Source of the DNA: Saprospiraceae bacterium
Lineage (GTDB): Bacteria > Bacteroidota > Bacteroidia > Chitinophagales > Saprospiraceae
Assembly: GCA_021738725.1 (NCBI GenBank)
Contig: JAIPBE010000001.1
Location: 186,001-250,000 of the forward strand
Direction of reading: 5' to 3'
Length of the DNA stretch: 64,000 nt
This document shows positions 40,121 through 48,985 of the stretch, one piece after another. The notes beneath the pieces were generated by a model, which saw only the letters and a program-made list of their open reading frames with translations, was not told the origin of the DNA and did no database searches. The position numbers were made by a program, and so were the translations under genes. The number at the start of each line of letters is the position of its first letter. Position 1 is the first letter of the stretch.

Positions 40121-42637
40121 TTAATCCTGATCGGCTACATCTGTTTCCGTACCCTGATCATCCAGGAGGCCATCCTCCTCTTCACTGGATTCGTCATGTT
40201 GGGCAACGGCTACATCCGCAATGCTATCGGATCCATCCAGACGGATCACCTTGACACCTTGAGTGGCCCTTCCCATGACGCGGATATCGGCTACGGACAT
40301 CCGGATCACGATCCCGGAACGATTGGTGATCATCAAGTCATTGTCGTCCGTGACACTCTTGATGGCAACCAATAAACCGGTCTTATCCGTGATCTGCATG
40401 GTTTTGATCCCCTTGCCACCTCGATTGGTGACCCGGTAATCGTCAATGGAGGTTCGTTTTCCATTTCCTTTTTCTGAAACGACCAGAATGGTTGTTTCGG
40501 TATCATCCTTATCGATACAGACCATGCCGACAATGAAGTCATTGTTATGATCCAGTGACATTCCTTTTACACCGGTAGCGGTTCGACCCATAGATCGCAC
40601 GGTTGATTCCGGGAAACGAATGGCTCGTCCAGTACTGTTCGCCAGGATGATCTCACTGTTTCCATTCGTCAATTTCACTTCGAGCAACTGGTCATCTTCA
40701 GCGATGTTAATGGCGTTGATACCCGTCACCCGCGGACGGCTATAATCCTTGACCAGTGTCTTCTTGACAATACCCTTTCGGGTACAGAAAATCAAATGAT
40801 GTGACTCCAGGAATGCTTCGTCATTCAGATCAAGGATGGGAATATAAGCTCTGATCCGATCTTCTTTCGGAATGGCCAGGAGGTTCTGGATCACTCGACC
40901 GGCAGCTGTTTTGTTGGCTTCCGGAATCTCGTATACGCGCAGCCAGTGGCATCTGCCGGATTCGGTAAAGAGTAAGAGATAATTGTGGTTGCTCGCCACG
41001 AACATATGTTCAATGAAATCCTCATCGCGGGTCTTGGATCCTCTGGACCCTCGTCCACCTCTGGTCTGGATGCGGAACTCATCTACCTTCGTCCGTTTGA
41101 TATACCCGTTGTGGCTGATAGTGACCACTACATTCTCATCAGCGATGAGATCTTCCATCGTGATCTCCCCTTCTGCATAGGTGATCTCCGTTCGGCGGGC
41201 ATCTCCGAATTTCTCTTTCAGGTCGGCCGTTTCTTCTTTGACGATCCCACGCTGCAATTCTTCACTGGCCAAGATAGCCTTATAGGTTTCGATCTTCTTT
41301 TTCAGTTCCTGGTATTCGTCCCGGATCTTGTCTCTTTCCAGTCCGGTCAACCGCTGCAATCGCATTTCGAGAATGGCTTTGGCCTGCAGGTCTGAAAGAC
41401 CAAACGTGCTCATCAAGCCGTCACGTGCAATATCCGGAGTAGCGGATGCCCGGATCAGAGCGATCACTTCATCCAGATGATCCAGAGCGATCAACAATCC
41501 TTCGAGGATGTGCGCGCGCTCCTCTGCTTTACGCAAGTCGTACTTTGTTCTCCGGACAATGACCTCCAACCGGAAAAGGATGAATTCACTGATCAGCTCC
41601 TTGAGGTTGAGTGTGCGCGGTCTGCCTTTGACCAGACAAACATTGTTGACAGAAAAGTAGGATTGGAGGGGGGTATATTTGTAAAGTTTGCTGAGGACAA
41701 CATTGGCCATGAAGTCCCGCTTCACCTCGATCACGATACGCATCCCATTCCTGTCGGATTCATCCCGTACGTCGCTGATGCCTTCGATTTTCTTCTCATT
41801 GACCAGTTCAGCGATCTTTATCACCAGGCTGGCTTTGTTCAGTTGGTAGGGTATCTCTGTGATGATGATCGTCTCTTTACCACTATCCGTCGATTCGATC
41901 TCAGCTCGTCCACGAACGGTCATCCGGCCCCTACCCGTCTCAAAGGCTTCTTTGACACCATCATATCCTATGATGATACCACCTGTGGGAAAGTCTGGAG
42001 CTTTGACATATTCCATGAGATCCTCTACTGAGGCATCCGGATGATCGACCATATGGTAAACGGCATCACATACTTCAGAGAGATTATGCGGCAGCATATT
42101 GGTTGCCATTCCGACGGCAATACCGGAAGCGCCGTTGATCAGCAGATTGGGAAGACGGGTTGGCAGTACAGTCGGTTCCTGGAGGGAATCGTCAAAATTG
42201 AGGGCAAAATCGACGGTTTCCTTGTCGATATCCATCAACAACTCATCCGTGATCCGTGCCATACGGGCCTCCGTGTAACGCATGGCCGCAGGGCTGTCTC
42301 CATCGACAGAGCCAAAGTTTCCCTGTCCATCTACCAATGGATAGCGTAATGACCAAGGCTGAGCCATCCGGACCATCGTGTCATATACAGAGGAGTCACC
42401 ATGTGGGTGATACTTACCCAGGACTTCTCCGACAATACGGGCGGATTTTTTGTGCGAACGGTTGTATGGGAGCCCCAGATCAGACATTCCGTAAAGGACC
42501 CGGCGGTGTACAGGCTTCAAGCCATCACGTACATCTGGCAGGGCTCTGGATACGATGACCGACATCGAATAATCGATGTAAGCGGTCTTCATTTCTTTCT
42601 CTAAACTAATTGGTAGGATTCGTGTTCCGGATGCCAT
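40121..42637 (-). CDS. gyrA: DNA gyrase subunit A
   Basis: 838-residue GyrA. The N-terminal winged-helix domain holds the active Tyr121 ([10 protein letters not shown]), and the quinolone-resistance region reads [17 protein letters not shown], so the positions equivalent to E. coli Ser83 and Asp87 are wild type. The C-terminal wrapping domain begins with a GyrA-box version [10 protein letters not shown], and the tail is very acidic ([20 protein letters not shown]). The ATG at 42637 starts the conserved region; earlier in-frame residues lie past the -7 element and in the ubiE promoter area. With GyrB it introduces negative supercoils. Confidence 0.97.
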   Translation of the reverse strand: MASGTRILPISLEKEMKTAYIDYSMSVIVSRALPDVRDGLKPVHRRVLYGMSDLGLPYNRSHKKSARIVGEVLGKYHPHGDSSVYDTMVRMAQPWSLRYPLVDGQGNFGSVDGDSPAAMRYTEARMARITDELLMDIDKETVDFALNFDDSLQEPTVLPTRLPNLLINGASGIAVGMATNMLPHNLSEVCDAVYHMVDHPDASVEDLMEYVKAPDFPTGGIIIGYDGVKEAFETGRGRMTVRGRAEIESTDSGKETIIITEIPYQLNKASLVIKIAELVNEKKIEGISDVRDESDRNGMRIVIEVKRDFMANVVLSKLYKYTPLQSYFSVNNVCLVKGRPRTLNLKELISEFILFRLEVIVRRTKYDLRKAEERAHILEGLLIALDHLDEVIALIRASATPDIARDGLMSTFGLSDLQAKAILEMRLQRLTGLERDKIRDEYQELKKKIETYKAILASEELQRGIVKEETADLKEKFGDARRTEITYAEGEITMEDLIADENVVVTISHNGYIKRTKVDEFRIQTRGGRGSRGSKTRDEDFIEHMFVASNHNYLLLFTESGRCHWLRVYEIPEANKTAAGRVIQNLLAIPKEDRIRAYIPILDLNDEAFLESHHLIFCTRKGIVKKTLVKDYSRPRVTGINAINIAEDDQLLEVKLTNGNSEIILANSTGRAIRFPESTVRSMGRTATGVKGMSLDHNNDFIVGMVCIDKDDTETTILVVSEKGNGKRTSIDDYRVTNRGGKGIKTMQITDKTGLLVAIKSVTDDNDLMITNRSGIVIRMSVADIRVMGRATQGVKVIRLDGSDSIADVAVAQHDESSEEEDGLLDDQGTETDVADQD

Positions 42638-42662
42638 GCAAAAGCTGTTGAATTTGGAAGTG

Positions 42663-42670
42663 CAAAGATA
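42663..42670 (-). promoter_or_regulatory. -7 element for gyrA
   Basis: TATCTTTG on the minus strand matches the Bacteroidota -7 consensus and lies 25 bases ahead of the gyrA ATG. A TTG at standard -33 spacing is not evident. Confidence 0.6.
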
Positions 42671-42748
42671 GTAAACCGCACCCCTTTCCTCCTTGTTTAC
42701 CAATCCTTTCGTGTACTGTTGTGTTCTTTTTCTGATTTTTGCACTCAC

Positions 42749-43483
42749 ATGGCAAACAAGACCGTAAAACCCTACCTCGATCAGCCCGGCTCCAAGAAGG
42801 AGCAGGTGACCAATATGTTTAACCGAATATCCGGCAGTTACGACCTGTTGAACAGGATGTTATCCCTTGGGATCGATGTGAAATGGCGGAATATTCTGGT
42901 AAAAAAATTGAAGGCCGACCATCCGACCATTATCCTGGATGTGGCAACGGGAACTGCTGATCTGGCTATCGCTGTCGCCAAGGCCATACCAACTGCCACG
43001 GTGACTGGATTGGACATCGCAGAAGAAATGCTCCAGATCGGCAGAAAAAAAACTGCTGAACAGGGATTGGATGCACGATTGAAACTGGAAGTAGGGGATG
43101 CCGAGAACCTCCCCTACCCCGACGCCTCCTTTGATGCCATTACCGTGGCTTTTGGCGTCCGAAATTTTGAGGACCTCGAGCGTGGGATCGGAGAAATGAG
43201 CCGTGTACTCAAGCCAGGGGGTAAATTATTTGTCTTGGAATTCTCCCAGCCCAAAGGATGGTTTTTCAGACCGGCATTTCAATTGTATTTCAAATACTTA
43301 CTGCCCCTGATCGGACGTTTAACCAGCAAAGATGGCCGAGCATATCAATATCTCTTCGAATCTGTCCAAGCCTTCCCCGAAGGTGAAACATTCCTGGAGA
43401 TCATGCGTATGCAAGGGTTTGGACAGACTTCTGTGACTACATTAACATTCGGTACATGTTCCATATACGAAGGAATGCGCTGA
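42749..43483 (+). CDS. ubiE: Demethylmenaquinone methyltransferase
   Basis: 244-residue UbiE/MenG that C-methylates demethylmenaquinone with SAM. The N-terminal [20 protein letters not shown] motif, the SAM loop [22 protein letters not shown] and the [21 protein letters not shown] segment are typical. Bacteroidota use menaquinone, so MenG is the likely role. GATTTTTG at 42734-42741 resembles a -7 element just before the ATG. porT starts inside its 3' end with a 28-base overlap, a ubiE-porT order that I recall from other Bacteroidota. Confidence 0.95.
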   Translation: MANKTVKPYLDQPGSKKEQVTNMFNRISGSYDLLNRMLSLGIDVKWRNILVKKLKADHPTIILDVATGTADLAIAVAKAIPTATVTGLDIAEEMLQIGRKKTAEQGLDARLKLEVGDAENLPYPDASFDAITVAFGVRNFEDLERGIGEMSRVLKPGGKLFVLEFSQPKGWFFRPAFQLYFKYLLPLIGRLTSKDGRAYQYLFESVQAFPEGETFLEIMRMQGFGQTSVTTLTFGTCSIYEGMR

Positions 43484-44166
43484 TCAGCTTCCTCTTTCTG
43501 GTGGTCTTCTCGTTGAAGACGAACGCACAACGTGGTAATTATAATTACCTGGACTTTGAGAATAAGCCCTACTACTTTGGTATTGTACTGGCCTATAATA
43601 ACTCTGATTTCAAAATCTCCCAATCCAAGAACTTCCTCCTGAATGACAGCATTCGGATCGCCGAGTCACTACGTGGAGTTGGTTTCAATCTAGGCGGCAT
43701 TGTCAATCTGAAGATCGGGCAGTACTTCGATTTCAGGGTCCAACCCACTCTGTCCTTTGCAGAGCGAAAATTGTTCTACAAATCACCAGATGATATACGG
43801 GCACCCTATACCCGTCGGATCCAATCAGTGCTGTTCGAGATTCCCTTTCACATCCGGTTCAAATCAGAGCCCTATAACGACAAGCGATTTTTCCTGGTCA
43901 CCGGAGTCAAATATGGGATTGACGTAGCCAATGACTCCAGATCCCGGGATGCCGCCGAATTGGTGAAGATCGCTCCCTCAGATTTTATGTTTGAAGTAGG
44001 TGCAGGGGTCCAGATTTTCTTTCCCTATTTCATCTTTTCTCCGGAGATCAAGTACTCCCACGGATTGGGTAATGTCATGGTTATCGACCCGAATCTGCCA
44101 CAATCGAATGTATTGGATCGACTAACCTCCAGGTCTATCACCCTTTCCTTTCATTTTGAGGGATAA
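43456..44166 (+). CDS. porT: Type IX secretion/gliding outer-membrane protein PorT
   Basis: 236-residue exported beta-barrel. The signal peptide spans residues 1-24 (ending TNAQ), followed by NYLDFENKPYYFGIVLAYN and repeated amphipathic strands such as FDFRVQPTLSFAERKLFY and FIFSPEIKYSHGLGN, ending ITLSFHFEG. Length, order and the position after ubiE fit PorT, an outer-membrane protein needed for type IX secretion and gliding in Bacteroidota. It supports export of the two sorting-domain proteins in this window. The 3' end overlaps convergent acpH by 29 bases. Confidence 0.83.
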   Translation: MFHIRRNALISFLFLVVFSLKTNAQRGNYNYLDFENKPYYFGIVLAYNNSDFKISQSKNFLLNDSIRIAESLRGVGFNLGGIVNLKIGQYFDFRVQPTLSFAERKLFYKSPDDIRAPYTRRIQSVLFEIPFHIRFKSEPYNDKRFFLVTGVKYGIDVANDSRSRDAAELVKIAPSDFMFEVGAGVQIFFPYFIFSPEIKYSHGLGNVMVIDPNLPQSNVLDRLTSRSITLSFHFEG

Positions 44167-44758
44167 GCCATTCATTCCCATAGGGATGTGCAAATAAGAC
44201 ATGGCTGATCATGTCTGGAAAAAAATGGTTGAAGTCTGACTGAAGGCCTTCATCCTGCTCCAGTAAATGATCCAATGCATGCAGGATAATCTCTGGCCGG
44301 CTGGCTCTGTGTGCCATCCGACGAAAGACGTTGCCAATACCATCCACTGTTCGATAGGTGCTCAACCATTTGTGGTCGATCATGGATGAAACCCGTTTTT
44401 GCAATGGTTGAGGGACCAGATCAATGTGATTTTCCAATTTCCTGTACAGATATTCAGCCATTTCGTCCAGATCCACATTGGCGTATCGATCCCAATTCCG
44501 CACCAGTAGGAAATCATAGTAAACATCAATGCTGACAGGGGCATACTTCCGTTGGTTTTTCCGGATGCGTGCAGTACTATTTCGCACATCCTCATGAACA
44601 TCTGTAAATACGTCGATGGAACGGTGGAGCTTGATGCCTTCCAGGATGGCTGCTGGTAAATCATCCGTCTGGTCAGGGGAGATCATGTCTGCCAGGAAGT
44701 TTCCCAGCGCCAGTTGTGGATGTGGACCGGATAGCAGGAGATGTGCGAGATAGTTCAA
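44138..44758 (-). CDS. acpH: Acyl carrier protein phosphodiesterase (AcpH/DUF479)
   Basis: 206-residue DUF479 protein. It begins MNYLAHLLLSGPHPQLALGNFLADMI, then LEGIKLHRSIDVFTD, the HD-like metal-site region, and VDVYYDFLLVRNW-type helices, which match AcpH. The enzyme removes the phosphopantetheine group from holo-ACP. The gene converges on and overlaps porT, and its start is 59 bases from the ychF start on the opposite strand. Confidence 0.87.
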   Translation of the reverse strand: MNYLAHLLLSGPHPQLALGNFLADMISPDQTDDLPAAILEGIKLHRSIDVFTDVHEDVRNSTARIRKNQRKYAPVSIDVYYDFLLVRNWDRYANVDLDEMAEYLYRKLENHIDLVPQPLQKRVSSMIDHKWLSTYRTVDGIGNVFRRMAHRASRPEIILHALDHLLEQDEGLQSDFNHFFPDMISHVLFAHPYGNEWLIPQNERKG

Positions 44759-44787
44759 GGAGTCGTTTAATTCGCTTAATAATGGCC

Positions 44788-44795
44788 TATCTTTG
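44788..44795 (+). promoter_or_regulatory. -7 element for ychF
   Basis: TATCTTTG is an exact TAnnTTTG match, 22 bases before the ATG at 44818. The upstream GTTTA at 44765-44769 could serve as a degenerate -33 element. Confidence 0.65.
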
Positions 44796-44817
44796 CGGCT
44801 TCTTAAAAAAACACCTC

Positions 44818-45915
44818 ATGGGACTCAAATGTGGCATTGTCGGCCTGCCGAATGTGGGCAAATCTACTCTATTTAATGCGTTGACTTCTGCAAAAGCATT
44901 AGCGGCCAACTATCCATTTGCGACCAAAGAACCTAATATCGGGATGATTACCGTGCCGGATCCACGTTTGGAGGAATTAGCCAAGGTGGTCAATCCTCAG
45001 GCAGTCCTACCAACTAATATCGAGATTGTAGACATTGCCGGTTTGATCAAGGGTGCATCAAAAGGAGAAGGTCTGGGTAACCAATTTCTCGCAACGATCC
45101 GAGAGGTGGATGCGATCATCCATGTTGTCCGTTGCTTTGATAATGACAATGTCGTTCATGTCGACGGCAGCGTCAATCCTGTGCGTGATAAGGAGATCAT
45201 TGATACAGAACTCCTTCTGAAAGACCTGGAAACAGTAGAGAAGCGACTGGATCGATTGAAGAAATTGGCCAAGAGTGGCAGCAAACCAGATGTAGCTCTT
45301 GTAGCTATTGCAGAGGAGATTATAAAGCACCTGGAGCAGGGCTTACCAGCGCGGACGCTCCAGTTGTCCAAGGAAGGTGATTCCTTGCTGAAGGAAATGT
45401 TCCTGCTTACGGACAAACCGGTCCTCTATGTATGTAACGTTGAAGAATCGGCGGTCCTCAAGGGAAATATACATACACAAGCTTTCCGGGATGCTGTCGC
45501 GGCCGAACAGGCGGAGATCATCCTGATTTCTGCGGCTATTGAATCTGAAATCATCGAGCTGGACGACATGGATGAGCGCATGATGTTCCTGGAGGAAATG
45601 GGCCTTTCCGAACCGGGAGTGAATCGTGTCATCCAGGCATCCTACCATTTATTGAACCTGATCACATATTTCACTGCCGGCGTGAAAGAAGTAAGGGCAT
45701 GGACGATTACGCGTGGTATGTTAGCTCCTCAAGCGGCTGGTGTGATCCATTCGGATTTTGAGAAGGGATTCATCCGGGCCGAAGTCATCAAATACGAAGA
45801 TTTCATCCGCCTGGGGTCGGAAGCCGCTGTAAAGGAAGCGGGTAAAATGAGTGTAGAAGGCAAAGAATATGTAGTCGAAGATGCAGATGTGATGCACTTT
45901 CGTTTTAACGTATAA
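44818..45915 (+). CDS. ychF: YchF/OLA1-type translation-associated ATPase
   Basis: 365-residue Obg-related P-loop NTPase with G1 [12 protein letters not shown]3 [14 protein letters not shown] and a degenerate NVEE in place of NKxD, which in this family fits ATP instead of GTP use. The C-terminal TGS domain begins near [13 protein letters not shown]. YchF binds ribosomes and affects stress responses. The ATG at 44818 starts [12 protein letters not shown]; the longer frame would run over acpH and the -7 element. RluE-like gene follows after 10 bases. Confidence 0.95.
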   Translation: MGLKCGIVGLPNVGKSTLFNALTSAKALAANYPFATKEPNIGMITVPDPRLEELAKVVNPQAVLPTNIEIVDIAGLIKGASKGEGLGNQFLATIREVDAIIHVVRCFDNDNVVHVDGSVNPVRDKEIIDTELLLKDLETVEKRLDRLKKLAKSGSKPDVALVAIAEEIIKHLEQGLPARTLQLSKEGDSLLKEMFLLTDKPVLYVCNVEESAVLKGNIHTQAFRDAVAAEQAEIILISAAIESEIIELDDMDERMMFLEEMGLSEPGVNRVIQASYHLLNLITYFTAGVKEVRAWTITRGMLAPQAAGVIHSDFEKGFIRAEVIKYEDFIRLGSEAAVKEAGKMSVEGKEYVVEDADVMHFRFNV

Positions 45916-45925
45916 GCCTCATCCG

Positions 45926-46519
45926 GTGGCATCTCCCTTTCGTTACTTTTCAATTTATAAGCCATTTGGCGTATTGAGTCAATTTACGCCTGATCATCCT
46001 GGCCAACAGACGTTGTCATCTTTGTATTCGTTTCCGTCCGATGTCTACCCTGTTGGTCGATTGGATCGTGACTCTGAAGGTTTGCTTTTGCTGACTAATG
46101 ATAATGCTTTGAAAACAAGACTGTTGAGTCCAGGAAGAAAGGTTAAAAAGACGTATTGGATTCAGGTGGAAGGCCAGCCGGTGATGGAGGATATTGCAAA
46201 GCTCTCACAAGTCATGGAGATCCGAGTGAGGAAGAAGCTGGTTGTGCTAATACCAGCAGAAGCTAGGTTGCTGCCTGATCCGGGTCTGCCGCCTCGCATG
46301 CCTCCGATCAGGGTCCGGAAGGAGATACCAGATCAATGGGTGGAAATCAAAATTGTGGAGGGAAAAAATCGCCAGGTCCGAAGGATGATGGCGGCGATCG
46401 GATTTCCGGTACTACGGCTTGTACGAACGGGTATAGCCGATCTGTCTCTGGGCATGTCTCAACCCGGAGACGTCAATGAATGGAGCGGTCCTGATTTGAT
46501 TCACCAATTGGGTATCTGA
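45926..46519 (+). CDS. RluE/RsuA-family rRNA pseudouridine synthase
   Basis: 197-residue pseudouridine synthase. The motif YPVGRLDRDSEGLLLLTND has the catalytic Asp47, and RKVKKTYWIQVEG and EGKNRQVRRMMAAIG are conserved RsuA/RluE blocks. It lacks an N-terminal S4 domain, as in RluE, which modifies 23S rRNA U2457 in E. coli. The start is GTG at 45926; no in-frame ATG precedes the conserved FSIYKPFGVL segment. It is 10 bases downstream of ychF. Convergent with pdhB, 7 bases between stops. Confidence 0.9.
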   Translation: MASPFRYFSIYKPFGVLSQFTPDHPGQQTLSSLYSFPSDVYPVGRLDRDSEGLLLLTNDNALKTRLLSPGRKVKKTYWIQVEGQPVMEDIAKLSQVMEIRVRKKLVVLIPAEARLLPDPGLPPRMPPIRVRKEIPDQWVEIKIVEGKNRQVRRMMAAIGFPVLRLVRTGIADLSLGMSQPGDVNEWSGPDLIHQLGI

Positions 46520-46526
46520 CCTATAA

Positions 46527-47576
46527 TCAACGATACATCACCGATTTCACTGCCTGGATCACTTTTTCAGGGTTGGGCATCCAGGCATCGACGAGCGTTG
46601 CGGCATAAGGCAAGGATGTATCTGCGCTATTCACCCGGACTACGGGCGCATCCAGGTAATCAAAAGCGTGTCGTTGCACTGCATATGCGACCTCTGAGGA
46701 GATGGAGGCAAAGGGCCATGATTCATCAACGACAACGAGTCGATTCGTCTTTTTAACGGATTGGACAATGGTCGCATAATCCATGGGACGAATCGTCCGT
46801 AGATCAATGACTTCTGCACTGATATTTTCTTTGGCCAACTCCTGGGCAGCCTGCAGTGCCGTCCAGATCATCTTGTTGTACGTAACGATGGTGACATCCG
46901 TACCAGTTCTTCGGATAGCAGCTTTACCGATCGGTACTATATAATCTTCATTCTCGCCCGGGATATCCCCTTCCGTGGGGATCTGCGTATGGGCAAAAGA
47001 ATAGTGTCGATCACCTCCGGGGGTGGTATCCATTTCCAATGCATAGAATACCTCCGATTCCATGATACAAACTGGATCATTATCCCGGATCGCGGTTTTC
47101 ATGAGGCCCTTGGCGTCCAGAGGATCCACACAGGAGATCACTTTCAGGCCAGGCGTATTTCCGAGCCAGCTTTCAAAGGTCTGGGAGTGTTGTTGCCCCA
47201 ATTGGCCCGCGGCACCGGAGGGCCCGCGAAAGACGATGGGACAGGCAAAGTCTCCGGCAGATTGTGACAACGTCTTGGCGGCGTTATTGACGATCTGATC
47301 AAATGCGAGTACCGCAAAGTTCCAGGTCATAAATTCGATGATGGGGCGAAGCCCATTCATAGCAGCCCCGACACCGATACCGGCAAATCCCAACTCGGCA
47401 ATCGGGGTGTCAATCACCCGCTTTGCACCGAATTCATCCAGCATGCCTTTACTGACCTTGTAAGCACCGTTATATTCCGCGACCTCCTCCCCCATCAAAA
47501 AGACGGTCTCATCGCGACGCATTTCCTCCGTCATCGCTTCTCTTAAGGCATCTCTCAGTGAAAGGCTTGTTCCCAT
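46527..47576 (-). CDS. pdhB: Pyruvate dehydrogenase E1 component beta subunit
   Basis: 349-residue E1 beta subunit of a 2-oxoacid dehydrogenase. LMGEEVAEYNGAYKVSKGM, DTPIAELGFAGIGVGAAM and EFMTWNFAVLAFDQIVNNAAK match bacterial/mitochondrial PdhB, and the C-terminal transketolase-like domain has VVDESWPFAS. PdhA and the E2/E3 genes are not adjacent. It is preceded on the minus strand by TACTTTTG (-7). Branched-chain specificity is less likely because the pattern is pyruvate-like, but it cannot be excluded. Confidence 0.92.
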   Translation of the reverse strand: MGTSLSLRDALREAMTEEMRRDETVFLMGEEVAEYNGAYKVSKGMLDEFGAKRVIDTPIAELGFAGIGVGAAMNGLRPIIEFMTWNFAVLAFDQIVNNAAKTLSQSAGDFACPIVFRGPSGAAGQLGQQHSQTFESWLGNTPGLKVISCVDPLDAKGLMKTAIRDNDPVCIMESEVFYALEMDTTPGGDRHYSFAHTQIPTEGDIPGENEDYIVPIGKAAIRRTGTDVTIVTYNKMIWTALQAAQELAKENISAEVIDLRTIRPMDYATIVQSVKKTNRLVVVDESWPFASISSEVAYAVQRHAFDYLDAPVVRVNSADTSLPYAATLVDAWMPNPEKVIQAVKSVMYR

Positions 47577-47596
47577 GGTTGGTTTACTTGTGGCTG

Positions 47597-47604
47597 CAAA
47601 AGTA
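47597..47604 (-). promoter_or_regulatory. -7 element for pdhB
   Basis: TACTTTTG on the minus strand is a TAnnTTTG match 20 bases before the pdhB ATG. The -33 part is not clear. Confidence 0.55.
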
Positions 47605-47649
47605 CAAATGGTGAACTGAAGAAGTTGTTTTCATGTTCACTTTTCCAGG

Positions 47650-47682
47650 TTTGGAAGAATCGAACGGAAAACAATATCTTTG
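47650..47682 (+). promoter_or_regulatory. Promoter of the lipoprotein-ytxJ-mnmD unit
   Basis: TTTG (47650-47653), 21 bases, TATCTTTG (47675-47682): both elements match the Bacteroidota consensus exactly. The small lipoprotein ATG is 57 bases downstream. Confidence 0.8.
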
Positions 47683-47739
47683 TTTGAAATATTCGGACCA
47701 TCGCTATCGTTACCGATTTGAATTATAAACACCTCCATC

Positions 47740-47898
47740 ATGTTCAAGAAAAAAGGTTTTGGAGCTGCGCGCTCTCTCGCATTGCTTGGTCTGGTTTTTC
47801 TGGTTTCTTCATGTAACCGAGGCACCGGCTGTCCGAATAATTTCAGAGTGGATATTCAGTGGGATTCAATTCTACAAACGATCGCCTCCCTCTTCTAG
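47740..47898 (+). CDS. Small lipoprotein (52 residues)
   Basis: A short frame from ATG 47740 to TAG 47898. Residues 1-12 are basic, a Leu/Val-rich signal follows, and LVSSC with Cys25 forms a good lipobox. The mature part is only 28 residues and contains RGTGCPNNF with a second Cys (Cys31). It has its own strong promoter and ends 6 bases before ytxJ, so it is cotranscribed with a bacillithiol-linked redox protein. I recall similar short GxGCPxNF lipoproteins in Bacteroidota, but know no function. Confidence 0.72.
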   Translation: MFKKKGFGAARSLALLGLVFLVSSCNRGTGCPNNFRVDIQWDSILQTIASLF

Positions 47899-47904
47899 CC
47901 GCAG

Positions 47905-48255
47905 ATGCAGTGGGCAGATCTGACAGATGAGAATGGCTGGCAACAGATCCTTCAACGTTCAAAGTCAAATCCCGTCCTGCTCTTCAAACACAGTTCGCGG
48001 TGTTCCCTAAGTTCTATTGTCAAGTACAGACTGGATGATTTCCCCTGGACGTCAAAGACTGACGCCTGGTTTCTCGATGTGATCCAATATAGAGCACTTT
48101 CCCGACAAATAGCCAGGGAATTGGATATGATCCATGAATCTCCACAAGTACTTATTATTCATGGTGGAATCTGTGAGTGGGATGAAGATCATCTGGAGAT
48201 CCAGGGAGATGAGGTCAACGCTATTCTGCAATCCCTGGTGAACGAACCATCATGA
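47905..48255 (+). CDS. ytxJ: Bacillithiol system redox-active protein YtxJ
   Basis: 116-residue thioredoxin-fold protein of the YtxJ/DUF2847 family. The single active-site Cys is Cys33 in LLFKHSSRCSLSS, where the monothiol SRCS motif fits proteins that reverse bacillithiol mixed disulfides. ALSRQIARELDMIHESPQVLIIHGG holds the cis-Pro segment. It overlaps mnmD by 4 bases (ATGA). With BshC at 30.5-32.1 kb it supports a bacillithiol-based redox system. Confidence 0.88.
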   Translation: MQWADLTDENGWQQILQRSKSNPVLLFKHSSRCSLSSIVKYRLDDFPWTSKTDAWFLDVIQYRALSRQIARELDMIHESPQVLIIHGGICEWDEDHLEIQGDEVNAILQSLVNEPS

Positions 48256-48935
48256 AGTTTGACGTCCAGCTGACTGAAGATGGTTCCCACACCATACATA
48301 GCCAGGAATACGGGTCAACCTTTCACTCTCGATTTGGGGCTATCCAGGAATCCAATGTCGTTTTTATCCAGTCAGGTCTTCGCTATTTCCTGGATCAGGA
48401 ATCTGTACTTCCTGATGAACCCATCCGGATCCTGGAAATGGGGCTTGGTACAGGACTGAACGCCTGGTTGAGTTTGATCGAATCAAATGATCGGCATCGA
48501 AAGATCGACTATACAGCACTGGAAAAGCATCCACTGCCCATGCATATCGTTGAAGATCTGAATTATCCAGTTGCGTACCGGTCCGAACTCGCAGAATTAT
48601 TTCTTTCTATCCATCGGTCTCCTAGCGCGAAACGCGTTGATCTTTCACCAGACTTTCAGTTACTCAAGGTGTGCACGGATGCCACCCAATGGCATGGTGG
48701 CCAGGAGCAATACCACATTATCTATTTTGACGCCTTCAGTCCATCCATTCAGCCGGAGCTCTGGTCTGCAGAAACACTGGAACCATTTGTGGAAGGACTT
48801 CAGACTGGTGGAGTCTTTGTAACCTATTGTGCAAAAGGCGAAGTACGCAGAACCCTCCAGCGTTTGGGCCTATCGATTGACAGACTTCCTGGTCCTCCGG
48901 GCAAACGGGAGATGCTCAGGGGCACAAAGCCCTGA
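48252..48935 (+). CDS. mnmD: tRNA U34 methyltransferase MnmD (stand-alone)
   Basis: 227-residue methyltransferase that adds the last methyl group to 5-aminomethyl-2-thiouridine at the tRNA wobble position. Signs are EYGSTFHSRFGAIQES, the SAM loop LEMGLGTGLNAWL, YFDAFSPSIQPELWS and the ending LPGPPGKREMLRG. It corresponds to the methyltransferase half of E. coli MnmC; the FAD oxidase half is absent, as in Gram-positive MnmD. It modifies the same nucleotide position as SelU. ytxJ overlaps its start. Confidence 0.93.
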   Translation: MKFDVQLTEDGSHTIHSQEYGSTFHSRFGAIQESNVVFIQSGLRYFLDQESVLPDEPIRILEMGLGTGLNAWLSLIESNDRHRKIDYTALEKHPLPMHIVEDLNYPVAYRSELAELFLSIHRSPSAKRVDLSPDFQLLKVCTDATQWHGGQEQYHIIYFDAFSPSIQPELWSAETLEPFVEGLQTGGVFVTYCAKGEVRRTLQRLGLSIDRLPGPPGKREMLRGTKP

Positions 48936-48985
48936 TGTCTGTTTTGTCGGAGGCTCTTTTTAGTATCTTCCGTCAAAATCCGGAT

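Noticed and set aside
41477-42031. 184-residue plus-strand frame opposite gyrA
   Set aside because: Antisense shadow of gyrA with no motif or ribosome binding site.
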